DNA of 30,780 bases from a virus: IMG/VR virus record IMGVR_UViG_3300027754_000027, positions 1 to 30,780 of that record. One strand, written 5' to 3'. The translations under genes and the position numbers were made by a program. The first letter of the stretch is position 1. Each line of letters begins with the position of its first letter. Below, piece by piece: positions 1 through 6,883 of this stretch. A model generated the notes under the pieces. The model made no database searches and had not been told where the DNA came from. It saw nothing but the letters and a program-made list of their open reading frames with translations.

Positions 1-127
1 ATTAGACACAATACGTGATAGTGAATTATCAAGAATATCAGAAATCCATCCAATCCCGAATGAGTATGGGTATAATAAAAAGTTATTAGTACCAAATGTC
101 GTATAACAACCATATACCGCATTATGA
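1..127. repeat. Direct terminal overlap, left copy
   Basis: These 127 bases are identical to 30654-30780. A reading frame passes from base 1 into base 30653 without interruption, so this is best explained as the assembly overlap of a circular or circularly permuted genome. A biological terminal repeat is possible, but 127 is a common maximum k-mer length of short-read assemblers, which favours the overlap explanation. Confidence 0.95.
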
Positions 128-531
128 AATATAGAAATATTAGCCCTTAAATAAAATGATTGATGTGCACTATTTGCTGTTAAAGATGATGATGGAATAA
201 GTTTTGTGTCAGCAAAAGCGGTTGTCCCATTTGGCAAAGCTCCTGTACTTGAATGTGTCCACCCACCACTAAAAACTAATCTATAGGCTGCATCCAAATC
301 TCTAGGGTCTTTCAAATTCCATTTGTGACTTGATGCAGTGCCACCTACAAATGGATAAAGTGCTTTCATTTTAGTCCAAATGTTGTAAGTTTTTAAATCA
401 GTTACAAGCGTGTTAATCGCTGTTTTTTGTGTGTTATCTGTAATGCTTGCCGCTGTTATGAATGAAAGTGCATCCGCGTCAAACGAAACACCACCACTAC
501 TACTTACTATTCCGTAATTTGCTAATATCAT
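1..531 (-). CDS. LamG-like tail fibre/adhesin, N-terminal part (continues at 30653)
   Basis: This is the first 177 codons of a protein that continues across the circular joint to a stop at 30369-30371, giving 271 residues. The start is ATG at 529-531. Residues about 60-177 (DPRDLDAAYRLVFSGGW, then ADTKLIPSSSL and later GIGW) resemble the concanavalin/LamG-type beta-sandwich modules of flavobacterial phage fibres. The gene is last in the virion-gene series and just before the lysis genes, which fits a receptor- or glycan-binding structural protein. The fold and role come from family resemblance; the host ligand is unknown. Confidence 0.7.
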   Translation of the reverse strand, partial: MILANYGIVSSSGGVSFDADALSFITAASITDNTQKTAINTLVTDLKTYNIWTKMKALYPFVGGTASSHKWNLKDPRDLDAAYRLVFSGGWTHSSTGALPNGTTAFADTKLIPSSSLTANSAHQSFYLRANISIFHNAVYGCYTTFGTNNFLLYPYSFGIGWISDILDNSLSRIVSN

Positions 532-595
532 TTAAGTATATTTTAAGTTTAATTATATTTTCTTCTTTTGGTTTATACTCTTTTTTCTTTTTCAT
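500..595 (-). CDS. Small basic hypothetical peptide, 31 aa
   Basis: This frame begins MKKKKEYKPKEEN and ends ISKLRNSK. Its ATG overlaps the TGA of the upstream connector gene as ATGA, a typical translational-coupling junction in this genome. It overlaps the first 32 bases of the fibre gene in another frame. It is very rich in lysine and has no recognisable domain. The junction supports a real gene, but the short length and AT-rich composition leave room for a chance ORF. Confidence 0.4.
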   Translation of the reverse strand: MKKKKEYKPKEENIIKLKIYLNDISKLRNSK

Positions 596-1092
596 AAATA
601 CCAATTAGTTAAATAGTTATTATGTTGAGGGTATACATCACCGTTCTCATTAGTTGTATACTCAGGAAACAAACTATTATTTTTACAAATGTAGTCTAAA
701 AACCTTTGAGAATACGATTCGGCTATGCGTTTTTCTTTTTCAATTAAGTAGTCAACTTCTTCTTTCGATACTATTTCGCTATTCTCTGATTGGTGCTTAT
801 AAATCCCTTTGTTACTAATTGTGTAAGCGCAAAAAGGCAAATATTCCACCATAGTAAAATGTATGAGCATAGGCTTTAAATACGACCTTACAAGCGTTAT
901 ATAGTTACCTGCAAGCGTATTGTTGGTAATATCCGTTTTAATCTTATCCAATAGCTTACTACCTGTGTATTGTTGAATCCAAATGTTTTGAGCAACCAAC
1001 ACAAATTGAATCACTTTGTCAACGTCAGTATTTGCGTTTAAAGAAGTATATTCTTGTAAGTCTTTTTTTGATATTAATAATGCTTCTGCCAT
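592..1092 (-). CDS. Putative head-tail connector / head-completion protein
   Basis: A 166-residue protein starting MAEALLISKKDLQEY. The opening (set up to residue ~45, IWIQQYTGSKLLDKI) has the pattern of Bacteroidota phage connector-like proteins (DUF6712/gp6-like): a short N-terminal segment, then helices with a conserved tyrosine and 'G..L...I'. It lies directly downstream of the portal gene, 9 bases away, where connector genes are expected. It would act in the virion neck, closing the capsid and joining it to the tail. The family assignment is from memory of the pattern; the location is the stronger argument. Confidence 0.5.
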   Translation of the reverse strand: MAEALLISKKDLQEYTSLNANTDVDKVIQFVLVAQNIWIQQYTGSKLLDKIKTDITNNTLAGNYITLVRSYLKPMLIHFTMVEYLPFCAYTISNKGIYKHQSENSEIVSKEEVDYLIEKEKRIAESYSQRFLDYICKNNSLFPEYTTNENGDVYPQHNNYLTNWYL

Positions 1093-1101
1093 GTCTTAAA
1101 A

Positions 1102-2793
1102 TTATTTAGGTAAAAACCCCTTGTTAGGCATATCAATCGGTCTTGTATAAACTTTTTTGTCGTTTGTCGGCGCAATTTCTCCTTGTTTACGAGTTTGCGA
1201 CGGTGTAAACTTTTTAGCTAATGGGTTGTTAACATCTGACTTTCTCAAATAAGTTTCACGCACCCATTTATGGTGGCAAGCTCCTCCGCCTTTGTATAAC
1301 CAAATAGAATAATTATCAGATCCTTTTGGTCCCCATCCTTTATTGACCGCTTCAGATTCCATTCTAATAATATCTTCCTTACGATAAACTTTATTCGCTT
1401 GAGTCATCTTTTTACAGAATAATCTTGAGTCATCCGAAGTGTCACCTGTATATCTGTAACGATGCTTAAAAAGTTTACCGTCTTGTATTGATGTTGCGTT
1501 TGGTCTTGCCGTACCCGTTTTGACAAAATTAAAAACCTTAGAAAGTGTTGTAGGTTCGTTTAGTTTTTCAAGCTCTGCATCCAACTCATCCTCTAAATCA
1601 TAATCAACCTCACGGCTATCAACTAACACCCATTCATCTAAATCAATATCCTCACCATATTTCGCAACGTCTAATTCGTCTTGTGCACTCATTTTAACAT
1701 CTTGTACGGGCTGTGGCTCATCCCCTTGTAAAGGATTCAACGTTTTAAATTTAAGATTTAAAGATACACCGTTAAATGACAATACTTTTTTAAGCATTTC
1801 AACAATCATTTGTTGCTTTGGCTTTATCACCATGTTTTCAAACAACAACGCCCCAGTTTTCATCTCATCTGCATTTGAACTGAACCCACTTGCTGAAGTA
1901 ACCCCAAACAACAAAGGTGTAGTTACATTGTGACTACGTAATATCTTAGCAGTTGACTCATCTGATAAATAAGAATAATGGTCAGCAGCGTCTTGCAATG
2001 GGATAGTGTCAACCGTTGTTTTTGTATTTTCGTTATCATTAAATGATATTACAACTTTCTTACCTTTTGAGCCTGTTAACTTACCAATTACTTGAGCTGA
2101 AATTTCATCCTTTTGTTCGTCCGTTGGTGAACCATTGTTAAAATTTACGATAGTCGTGGGAGCAAAAGAGTTACTAACCTCATTTATAAGGTATTCAGCA
2201 ATTTTTTCTTCAAGTAACGCGTAATCAATACCGCCTTGATAATCTACATTTGAAAAGTATTTCATCCCAGCTGTGTAAGGAGCTAGATATAAAATCTCTA
2301 CTTCTTTTTTAGATGTTCCAAAAGAATCAAATCTTTTAGGCACATACTTCTTTGGATCAGTCCAATTGTCTGAATAGAAATATCCTACAATATCACCATC
2401 CTTATTGCATTTCTCAGGTCTTAATAATTGAATAGGTGTATGAAAAACCCTTGTAATCGCTTTATGTCCTTTGTCGTAATGAATCTGTAATGCACACTGC
2501 CCAAGTGCGTACAAATCAAAGATTATACGTCTTAAATCGTCTTCTTTAAGAATAGATAATAGTTGCGCCCATTCGTTTGGCTTCATCGCGCTATCCGTAG
2601 CTGTTAAGCCTTGACCGTATATTAGTCGACAAATATTATTTATTACAGCGTTATTCGTTGCTGAATTGCTGTAACGGTCAATTAAAAACTGATAGTAGTT
2701 ATTATCTGCTCCATATTCTACCCATTCGTTTTTGTTATTTTCAACAATTACGGGGGCTGTATAGGATGATAGTTGTATAATGTTATTATTCAT
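1102..2793 (-). CDS. Portal protein with C-terminal Cys/His domain
   Basis: A 563-residue portal protein forming the dodecameric DNA entry vertex of the capsid. The N-terminal region (about 26-62, including YGADNNYYQFLIDRYSNS and NICRLIYGQGL) and the middle (VVNFNNGSP-like, then GVTSASGFSSNADEMKTGALLF) match Bacteroidota phage portals. After an acidic linker (about 380-420) there is a separate C-terminal segment, residues about 440-520, with C460, YRKEDI, YSIWLYKGGGAC and C506-H507-H508. Its function is unknown; similar tails occur in related portal or XkdF-like proteins as I recall them. The start overlaps the previous gene by 8 bases. Portal genes usually follow the large terminase, but here 14 kb separates them. 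Confidence 0.85.
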   Translation of the reverse strand: MNNNIIQLSSYTAPVIVENNKNEWVEYGADNNYYQFLIDRYSNSATNNAVINNICRLIYGQGLTATDSAMKPNEWAQLLSILKEDDLRRIIFDLYALGQCALQIHYDKGHKAITRVFHTPIQLLRPEKCNKDGDIVGYFYSDNWTDPKKYVPKRFDSFGTSKKEVEILYLAPYTAGMKYFSNVDYQGGIDYALLEEKIAEYLINEVSNSFAPTTIVNFNNGSPTDEQKDEISAQVIGKLTGSKGKKVVISFNDNENTKTTVDTIPLQDAADHYSYLSDESTAKILRSHNVTTPLLFGVTSASGFSSNADEMKTGALLFENMVIKPKQQMIVEMLKKVLSFNGVSLNLKFKTLNPLQGDEPQPVQDVKMSAQDELDVAKYGEDIDLDEWVLVDSREVDYDLEDELDAELEKLNEPTTLSKVFNFVKTGTARPNATSIQDGKLFKHRYRYTGDTSDDSRLFCKKMTQANKVYRKEDIIRMESEAVNKGWGPKGSDNYSIWLYKGGGACHHKWVRETYLRKSDVNNPLAKKFTPSQTRKQGEIAPTNDKKVYTRPIDMPNKGFLPK

Positions 2794-3103
2794 ATATAAT
2801 AAATTCGTTGGTTGTTACCGTTTGAGTGAAGTTTGAGCTTGGATTATTCGTGCAAAATATACGACCGTAAAATCGGATGTCGTTTGTTTTGCCAATTTTA
2901 CAAACATAAGTATGTCCTTCTATTAATCCAAAGGTAGCGGTCGCAGTATGGTAATAGTCACCCGTTGCGTATGAACTAATATTAATCGTTGTAGTAACGT
3001 TTGTCTGTTCGTCTGTTAAGAATATCTTATCGGAGTTTCCCGAGCCTTCACGTGGCACGAAGTAAACTATTTGAGGGCTTGTGGATGTCGTTAATACTAT
3101 CAT
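2786..3103 (-). CDS. Small virion-associated protein, ~105 aa
   Basis: I place the start at ATG 3101-3103, giving MIVLTTSTSPQIVYFVPRE. The frame can be extended to a TTG at 3139, but that extension runs into the U-tract of a terminator. The protein is rich in threonine and beta-strand-like segments and ends TNEFIIYE, a pattern I associate with small structural proteins of flavobacterial phages. It sits between the tail-tube-like genes and the portal gene and overlaps the portal start by 8 bases. A minor virion role is likely; the exact function is unknown. Confidence 0.55.
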   Translation of the reverse strand: MIVLTTSTSPQIVYFVPREGSGNSDKIFLTDEQTNVTTTINISSYATGDYYHTATATFGLIEGHTYVCKIGKTNDIRFYGRIFCTNNPSSNFTQTVTTNEFIIYE

Positions 3104-3137
3104 TAATAGTATAACTAAAAAAGAGTGTTTTTGTTGC

Positions 3138-3166
3138 AAAAAAAAGAGGGGTGTTTTAAGCCCCTC
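3138..3166 (-). terminator. Intrinsic terminator after the second tube-like gene
   Basis: On the minus strand GAGGGG (3166-3161) pairs with CCCCTC (3151-3146) across a 9-base loop, followed by eight T (3145-3138). It lies between the stop at 3173 and the next ATG at 3103, so transcription of the portal region probably depends on partial read-through. Confidence 0.8.
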
Positions 3167-3172
3167 CGTGTA

Positions 3173-3760
3173 TTAACTTGTTACAATTGTCGATGCTGCT
3201 GATAAAGGTAGGGTAGAAGCCTGTCCAACTCTAAATGAATTAGTGCCATTTATTACAAAAGGCGATGGTAATAACTCTTCACTTTGGAAGGTTAAGGAAT
3301 ATCCATTAAAATCACCCAAAGCACCACCATTATTAATGCTTCCAGCTGTTACATCACAACCTCTGTACATACCAACTAAGAAAAATTGTCCTTCGTTGTT
3401 TTCAACTAAAATTCTTGGTTTTGCATACGCTAAAGTCTTAACAGCGTTGTGTGTTGCAATGTCTTGTTTTTTTAGTTTGATAGTCAATGTTTGCCTAAAG
3501 AACGTTGTACCGTTTTCACGTGAAGTAACAATCTCTTGGTCGTAAACATTTTCGTTAGATTTTAGTTCATATTTGTAAATAGAATTGACAAAATTTACAT
3601 ACCAAACATTATCAGTATTTACAAAGGGCGGTGTACTTGAAGGGTCGTAAAATATAACACTTCCTAATTGTAAATCTTGATTGATAAAGTAAACGTTTTT
3701 AAGCCCTGCAAGTGAATCCTTACAAGGCTCAATACGTCCTGCTGTTATTAAACAAGGCAT
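3173..3760 (-). CDS. Tail tube-like protein, copy 2
   Basis: A 195-residue protein starting MPCLITAGRIEPCKDSLAGL. It is clearly paralogous to the gene immediately upstream (3763-4305): both contain YKYELKSNENV, DQEIV.SRE.GTTFFRQTLTIKLKKQD and SINNGGALGDFNGYSLTF. The short N-terminal 'C.....R.E.CK' pattern followed by GLK.VYFIN is typical of a Bacteroidota phage family that I take to be the major tail tube protein. It differs from copy 1 by an insertion of about 12 residues before YKYELK and by a longer C-terminus. It could instead be a capsid decoration protein. A terminator follows the stop. Confidence 0.6.
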   Translation of the reverse strand: MPCLITAGRIEPCKDSLAGLKNVYFINQDLQLGSVIFYDPSSTPPFVNTDNVWYVNFVNSIYKYELKSNENVYDQEIVTSRENGTTFFRQTLTIKLKKQDIATHNAVKTLAYAKPRILVENNEGQFFLVGMYRGCDVTAGSINNGGALGDFNGYSLTFQSEELLPSPFVINGTNSFRVGQASTLPLSAASTIVTS

Positions 3761-3762
3761 GT

Positions 3763-4305
3763 TTAGGCAGTTGTTACTGTTGCACCTGTGAAACAGTCAG
3801 AAACAATTGTTGTTGAACTTGTTATGTCTGTGAATGGTGCAGGTAAAGCCTCTTCCGCAACGAAAGTCAAACTGTATCCATTAAAATCACCCAAAGCACC
3901 ACCATTATTTATACTTCCTGCCGTTAAATCAGCACCTCTAAACAATCCCATAACAAAGAATTGACCGTTGTTATTTTCTATAAGGACGTGAGGTCTTGAG
4001 TAAGCCAATAATTTGACTTCTTTGTGAGTTGTAGCATCTTGTTTTTTTAACTTAATTGTTAACGTTTGACGAAAAAATGTCGTGCCAGCTTCACGGCTCG
4101 ATACGATTTCTTGGTCAAATACATTCTCATTAGATTTTAACTCATACTTATACAAGTTATCAACGTTTATAACCGCTGTTATTAAGTCATTTGAAAATGT
4201 TACGTCAGAAGGTAGTATCTGATAATTAATGAAGTACACCGCTTTGAGTCCTCCGATTGCTTCTTTGCACGCCTCAGCGCGTCCTATACTTAAATTACAA
4301 GCCAT
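3763..4305 (-). CDS. Tail tube-like protein, copy 1
   Basis: A 180-residue protein starting MACNLSIGRAEACKEAIGGL. It is the upstream member of a tandem pair; the copies share an identical 18-residue stretch (SINNGGALGDFNGYSLTF) and several shorter blocks. The protein would polymerise into the tail tube if the family reading is right. It follows the major capsid gene, separated by a terminator at 4319-4345, as for a heavily transcribed structural gene. Its stop and the start of copy 2 are only 2 bases apart. Confidence 0.65.
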   Translation of the reverse strand: MACNLSIGRAEACKEAIGGLKAVYFINYQILPSDVTFSNDLITAVINVDNLYKYELKSNENVFDQEIVSSREAGTTFFRQTLTIKLKKQDATTHKEVKLLAYSRPHVLIENNNGQFFVMGLFRGADLTAGSINNGGALGDFNGYSLTFVAEEALPAPFTDITSSTTIVSDCFTGATVTTA

Positions 4306-4318
4306 AAAAATAAAGTTT

Positions 4319-4345
4319 AAAAAAAAAGGAGGGAATATACCCTCC
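4319..4345 (-). terminator. Intrinsic terminator after the major capsid gene
   Basis: On the minus strand GGAGGG (4345-4340) pairs with CCCTCC (4333-4328) over a 6-base loop, with nine T following (4327-4319). The stem can be extended by G-U and A-U pairs to about ten base pairs. It lies in the 66-base gap between the capsid stop (4372) and the next ATG (4305). Confidence 0.85.
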
Positions 4346-4371
4346 CCTTAATTGGTTAATTGATTAGTTAA

Positions 4372-5325
4372 TTAGTTAGCTGAATTTGTGATTCCGTAAG
4401 TAACGATGTCAGATACTGAATGGTAATTTACAGCCATTCCTGCACGTAATACAAAACGTACATTTTGTGACCCGTCCAATGGACTCATGTCCAAAAGCGC
4501 GATTTCATTTGTATCGTTTAATAAACCGCAACCGAAGAACAAGTTCGAAGTTTCAGCAGCAATAGCAACGTTTGAAGATAATCCGTTAGCAACAAATAAT
4601 GGGATACCATCGAAAGTAACATCACCACCATTGTACCATTGTGTTCCTTTAGCATCAGTACCATTGTTAGATGTAGCAGCAACTGAGAAACCACCTAATG
4701 CTCTTACATAAGCTTTAAAAATGTTTTGAGCAACATAGATTTTCAAGTCTGGTGAACCGTACAATGCAGCAGGAATAGCATCTACAATTTTACCTAATTC
4801 AGCAATAACGTTAGAAGATGTTACAGTAGTACCAGCAACCTCGTTAGCAGTTGGTAAAGAAGCATCAGCAGCCAATAATGTAGCGATACCATCAATTTGA
4901 CCTGCTGTCGCGTTAACACCTCTCCAAATAGACACTTCAACAGAAGCAGCAACCTTATCAGTGATGTAAGCTAACAAGTAGTCAACAAATGATTTTGCCA
5001 AAACTTTGTTTGCACTGAATCCCATCTCTTCAGCTTGATATGTTGGCAAAAAGTCTTTTTTACACAATTGTAAATTTACTTGAAACTGCTCTAAAGTCAA
5101 ACTTCTTTCAGAAAGTGTTACAGTAGAAGTCGCATCAAAATCACACGTTGCGTTCTTTAAAAGTTCGTCCGTTCCGATTTTAAACATTGTTGTTTTGTAA
5201 GCAATATTCGGAATGATAGTCATCCCTCCATTTGCCAAAGTGTTACCGCTTAATAAAGCAGCTTTTACCCATAATTTGGAATCTTGCCCAGCATATGATG
5301 TAGTGATTGTTGCAGTTGTAGCCAT
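4372..5325 (-). CDS. Major capsid protein (HK97-like)
   Basis: A 317-residue protein starting MATTATITTSYAGQDSKLWV. Length, position after the scaffold-like gene, and the segments VLAKSFVDYLLAYITDKVAAS, GVNATAGQIDGIATLL, PDLKIYVAQNIFKAYVRAL and GIPLFVANGLSSN (E-loop/A- and P-domain-like order) match HK97-fold capsid proteins of Bacteroidota phages. There is no obvious N-terminal delta domain, so the separate upstream gene probably supplies scaffolding. The gene ends with several in-frame stop codons and a strong terminator, as expected for a highly expressed gene. Confidence 0.8.
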   Translation of the reverse strand: MATTATITTSYAGQDSKLWVKAALLSGNTLANGGMTIIPNIAYKTTMFKIGTDELLKNATCDFDATSTVTLSERSLTLEQFQVNLQLCKKDFLPTYQAEEMGFSANKVLAKSFVDYLLAYITDKVAASVEVSIWRGVNATAGQIDGIATLLAADASLPTANEVAGTTVTSSNVIAELGKIVDAIPAALYGSPDLKIYVAQNIFKAYVRALGGFSVAATSNNGTDAKGTQWYNGGDVTFDGIPLFVANGLSSNVAIAAETSNLFFGCGLLNDTNEIALLDMSPLDGSQNVRFVLRAGMAVNYHSVSDIVTYGITNSAN

Positions 5326-5337
5326 TTTTTATTTGTT

Positions 5338-5901
5338 TTATTTGTTGTTGTATACTTGTTCTAAAATCTTATCCCTTGTTGATTTCCCTGTATTAGTAGC
5401 TAAATCCATGTGTTCAATTGGTTTTGCGTTTTCAGGGTTGTACTGAATTGGTTTCGGCTCTTCAGTCAACTCGATTACTTCGGGAGTCATTGCAGCTAAC
5501 TTAGTTTCAAGTTCAGCAATCTTTGATTCCATTTCAGCAAAATGTTGTTCAGTAATTGATACAACTTTTTTAGGTTGTTTAACCTCTGGAGTTGCATCAG
5601 CTTCAACAGGTACTTCTGTTTGAGCTTCTGATGGGTTTTCTTCCATTACAGGCTCACCAATTGCTGCTATAATTCCAACTTCTTCAACAGTTAATACCAT
5701 ACCGTTTTCAAGTTCGTACTCACCAACTTCTAATGGTACAGGAGTTCCATCAGGAACTATAATCATAACACTTGCACCCGGCTCGAATGAATCGGCTTCG
5801 ATTACCGTGTTACCATCTACTAGCTTCATTTGCTCTAACTTCACTTCCATTCCTAGGAAAGTCTTGATAGTTTTTAACGCGTCTTTTATTTCTTTAGTCA
5901 T
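5338..5901 (-). CDS. Putative capsid scaffolding protein
   Basis: I start at ATG 5899-5901 (MTKEIKDALKTIKTFLGMEV, 187 aa) rather than an upstream TTG at 5928. The N-terminal ~85 residues look like a small beta-rich domain (DGTPVPLEVGEYELENGMV), followed by an acidic, Pro/Glu-rich linker and a helical coiled-coil-like stretch near 'EQHFAEMESKIAELETKLAAM'-type heptads (given here only in part: AEMESKIAELETKLA). Acidic, coiled-coil proteins directly upstream of the capsid gene are usually scaffolds, chaperoning procapsid assembly and then removed, possibly by the XkdF-like protease. Known as 'hypothetical' in many relatives. Confidence 0.55.
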   Translation of the reverse strand: MTKEIKDALKTIKTFLGMEVKLEQMKLVDGNTVIEADSFEPGASVMIIVPDGTPVPLEVGEYELENGMVLTVEEVGIIAAIGEPVMEENPSEAQTEVPVEADATPEVKQPKKVVSITEQHFAEMESKIAELETKLAAMTPEVIELTEEPKPIQYNPENAKPIEHMDLATNTGKSTRDKILEQVYNNK

Positions 5902-5924
5902 AGCTTTTTTCTTTAATAACTTTA

Positions 5925-6086
5925 TCAACCTCTTTCTGTTGTAATTTGCCTTACCTCTATGGTGTGGTTTACTATCGCAATTGACTGTTGATTAGTATTT
6001 CCAACTCCTTGAGAGTTACCATCGCAACACTCTTTTGAATACGTGCCGTCTTTACACTGGCAACCTTTTTTTCCTCCTTTTCTCAT
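5925..6086 (-). CDS. Cys-rich small hypothetical protein, 53 aa
   Basis: The frame starts MRKGGKKGCQCKDGTYSKEC and has four cysteines within the first 21 residues (C9, C11, C20, C21), which could bind a metal or form disulfides. Its ATG overlaps the stop of the GAF-like gene as ATGA, and its stop is just ahead of the scaffold start, so it fits the tightly packed operon. I recognise the 'GCKCKDGTYS..CCDG' style from other flavobacterial phage genomes but know no function. Confidence 0.6.
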   Translation of the reverse strand: MRKGGKKGCQCKDGTYSKECCDGNSQGVGNTNQQSIAIVNHTIEVRQITTERG

Positions 6087-6697
6087 AACATTAATAAATT
6101 ACCGATTTCATTTGTGAAACTTTTAAACTCTTTAAAATCCACTTCATTACATTTTTGACCCTTAACATAATCTACACCAATGTAAGCCACAAAATTACCG
6201 CTCTTGAAATATGGTGCAATACAAATAGATTCAACCCCTTGTCTTATTAATTCAAACCGTGTTGTTTGTTCTTTAATGTCGTTAACATCGCAGTAGTTCA
6301 TTTTCTCTAACATTATTTGTTGTAAGAATAATGGGTATAAGCTAACAGGAATGTTTTGTAAATTTTGAGCCTCCGAACTAATACCCTTCTCACATACTTC
6401 AAAAGTCATAGATTGTTTATTTCTATGCGTCCCATCGTAGTACTTAATCGAGTTATGAAATTGAAATATATAAGCCCTATCAGCATTATATTTTATCATC
6501 AATTCATTTAACATCTGTTGAATCAAAACATTGTTGTTAATGTCTCTTTTCACTTCGTCAACATTTTCAATTTTCTTTGTCACTACTTCAGTAACCAATG
6601 ACTTATAATAAAAAAGAATGAAAGCAAGCAGAATTATAATTAGCACTATTGTTTTCGTCTTCCTGATTTGCTCTAAAATGTACTTGATTTCATTCAT
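6083..6697 (-). CDS. Membrane-anchored GAF-like domain protein
   Basis: A 204-residue protein. Residues about 17-31 (IVLIIILLAFILFYY region) form one hydrophobic segment after a short basic N-terminus, so a cytoplasmic or periplasmic domain is anchored at the N-terminus. Residues about 60-180 resemble a GAF sensor fold: ADRAYIFQFHNS (72-83), GISSEAQNLQNIPVS, then SICIAPYFKSGNFVAYIGVDYV (157-178). GAF folds bind small ligands or mediate dimerisation; the ligand here is unknown. It lies between fibre-like genes and the Cys-rich/scaffold genes, an odd place for a sensor. It could act in lysis timing, host-membrane sensing, or as a virion-associated membrane protein; all are inference. Confidence 0.55.
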   Translation of the reverse strand: MNEIKYILEQIRKTKTIVLIIILLAFILFYYKSLVTEVVTKKIENVDEVKRDINNNVLIQQMLNELMIKYNADRAYIFQFHNSIKYYDGTHRNKQSMTFEVCEKGISSEAQNLQNIPVSLYPLFLQQIMLEKMNYCDVNDIKEQTTRFELIRQGVESICIAPYFKSGNFVAYIGVDYVKGQKCNEVDFKEFKSFTNEIGNLLML

Positions 6698-6733
6698 AAT
6701 TATATAACCTTGATTTAGGAGTGTTGTTGTAAA

Positions 6734-6883
6734 TTAGATGTAGTCATTTATGATAGTTTCCTGTGCCGTTATTTCGGTTGTTACATCAGCATTTAAAACC
6801 TCATTTCCTACTCTGATTATATTTAAGTAGGTGCTTTCTACATAAGTATATGCTCCCCTTACTTCTTGATATACCTCTATCAT
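6734..6883 (-). CDS. Small hypothetical protein, 49 aa
   Basis: The frame starts MIEVYQEVRGAYTYVESTYL and ends IINDYI. The ATG overlaps the stop of the preceding fibre-like gene as ATGA. Composition is acidic with beta-branched residues (VTTEITAQE). There is no known domain. The coupling junction and filling of an otherwise empty 180-base gap support it as a real gene, perhaps a small structural partner of the fibre-like protein upstream. Confidence 0.5.
   Translation of the reverse strand: MIEVYQEVRGAYTYVESTYLNIIRVGNEVLNADVTTEITAQETIINDYI

Noticed and set aside
3104-3139. Longer N-terminus of the 105-aa virion-associated protein starting at TTG, giving a signal-like hydrophobic stretch
   Set aside because: The extension lies in the terminator U-tract and uses a TTG; the ATG at 3103 agrees with the usual start of this type of protein.
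3243-3545. Plus-strand open frame of 100 codons opposite the second tube-like gene
   Set aside because: It mirrors a well-supported minus-strand gene; no plus-strand promoter, neighbours or domain support it. The other plus-strand frames in the window were rejected for the same reason.
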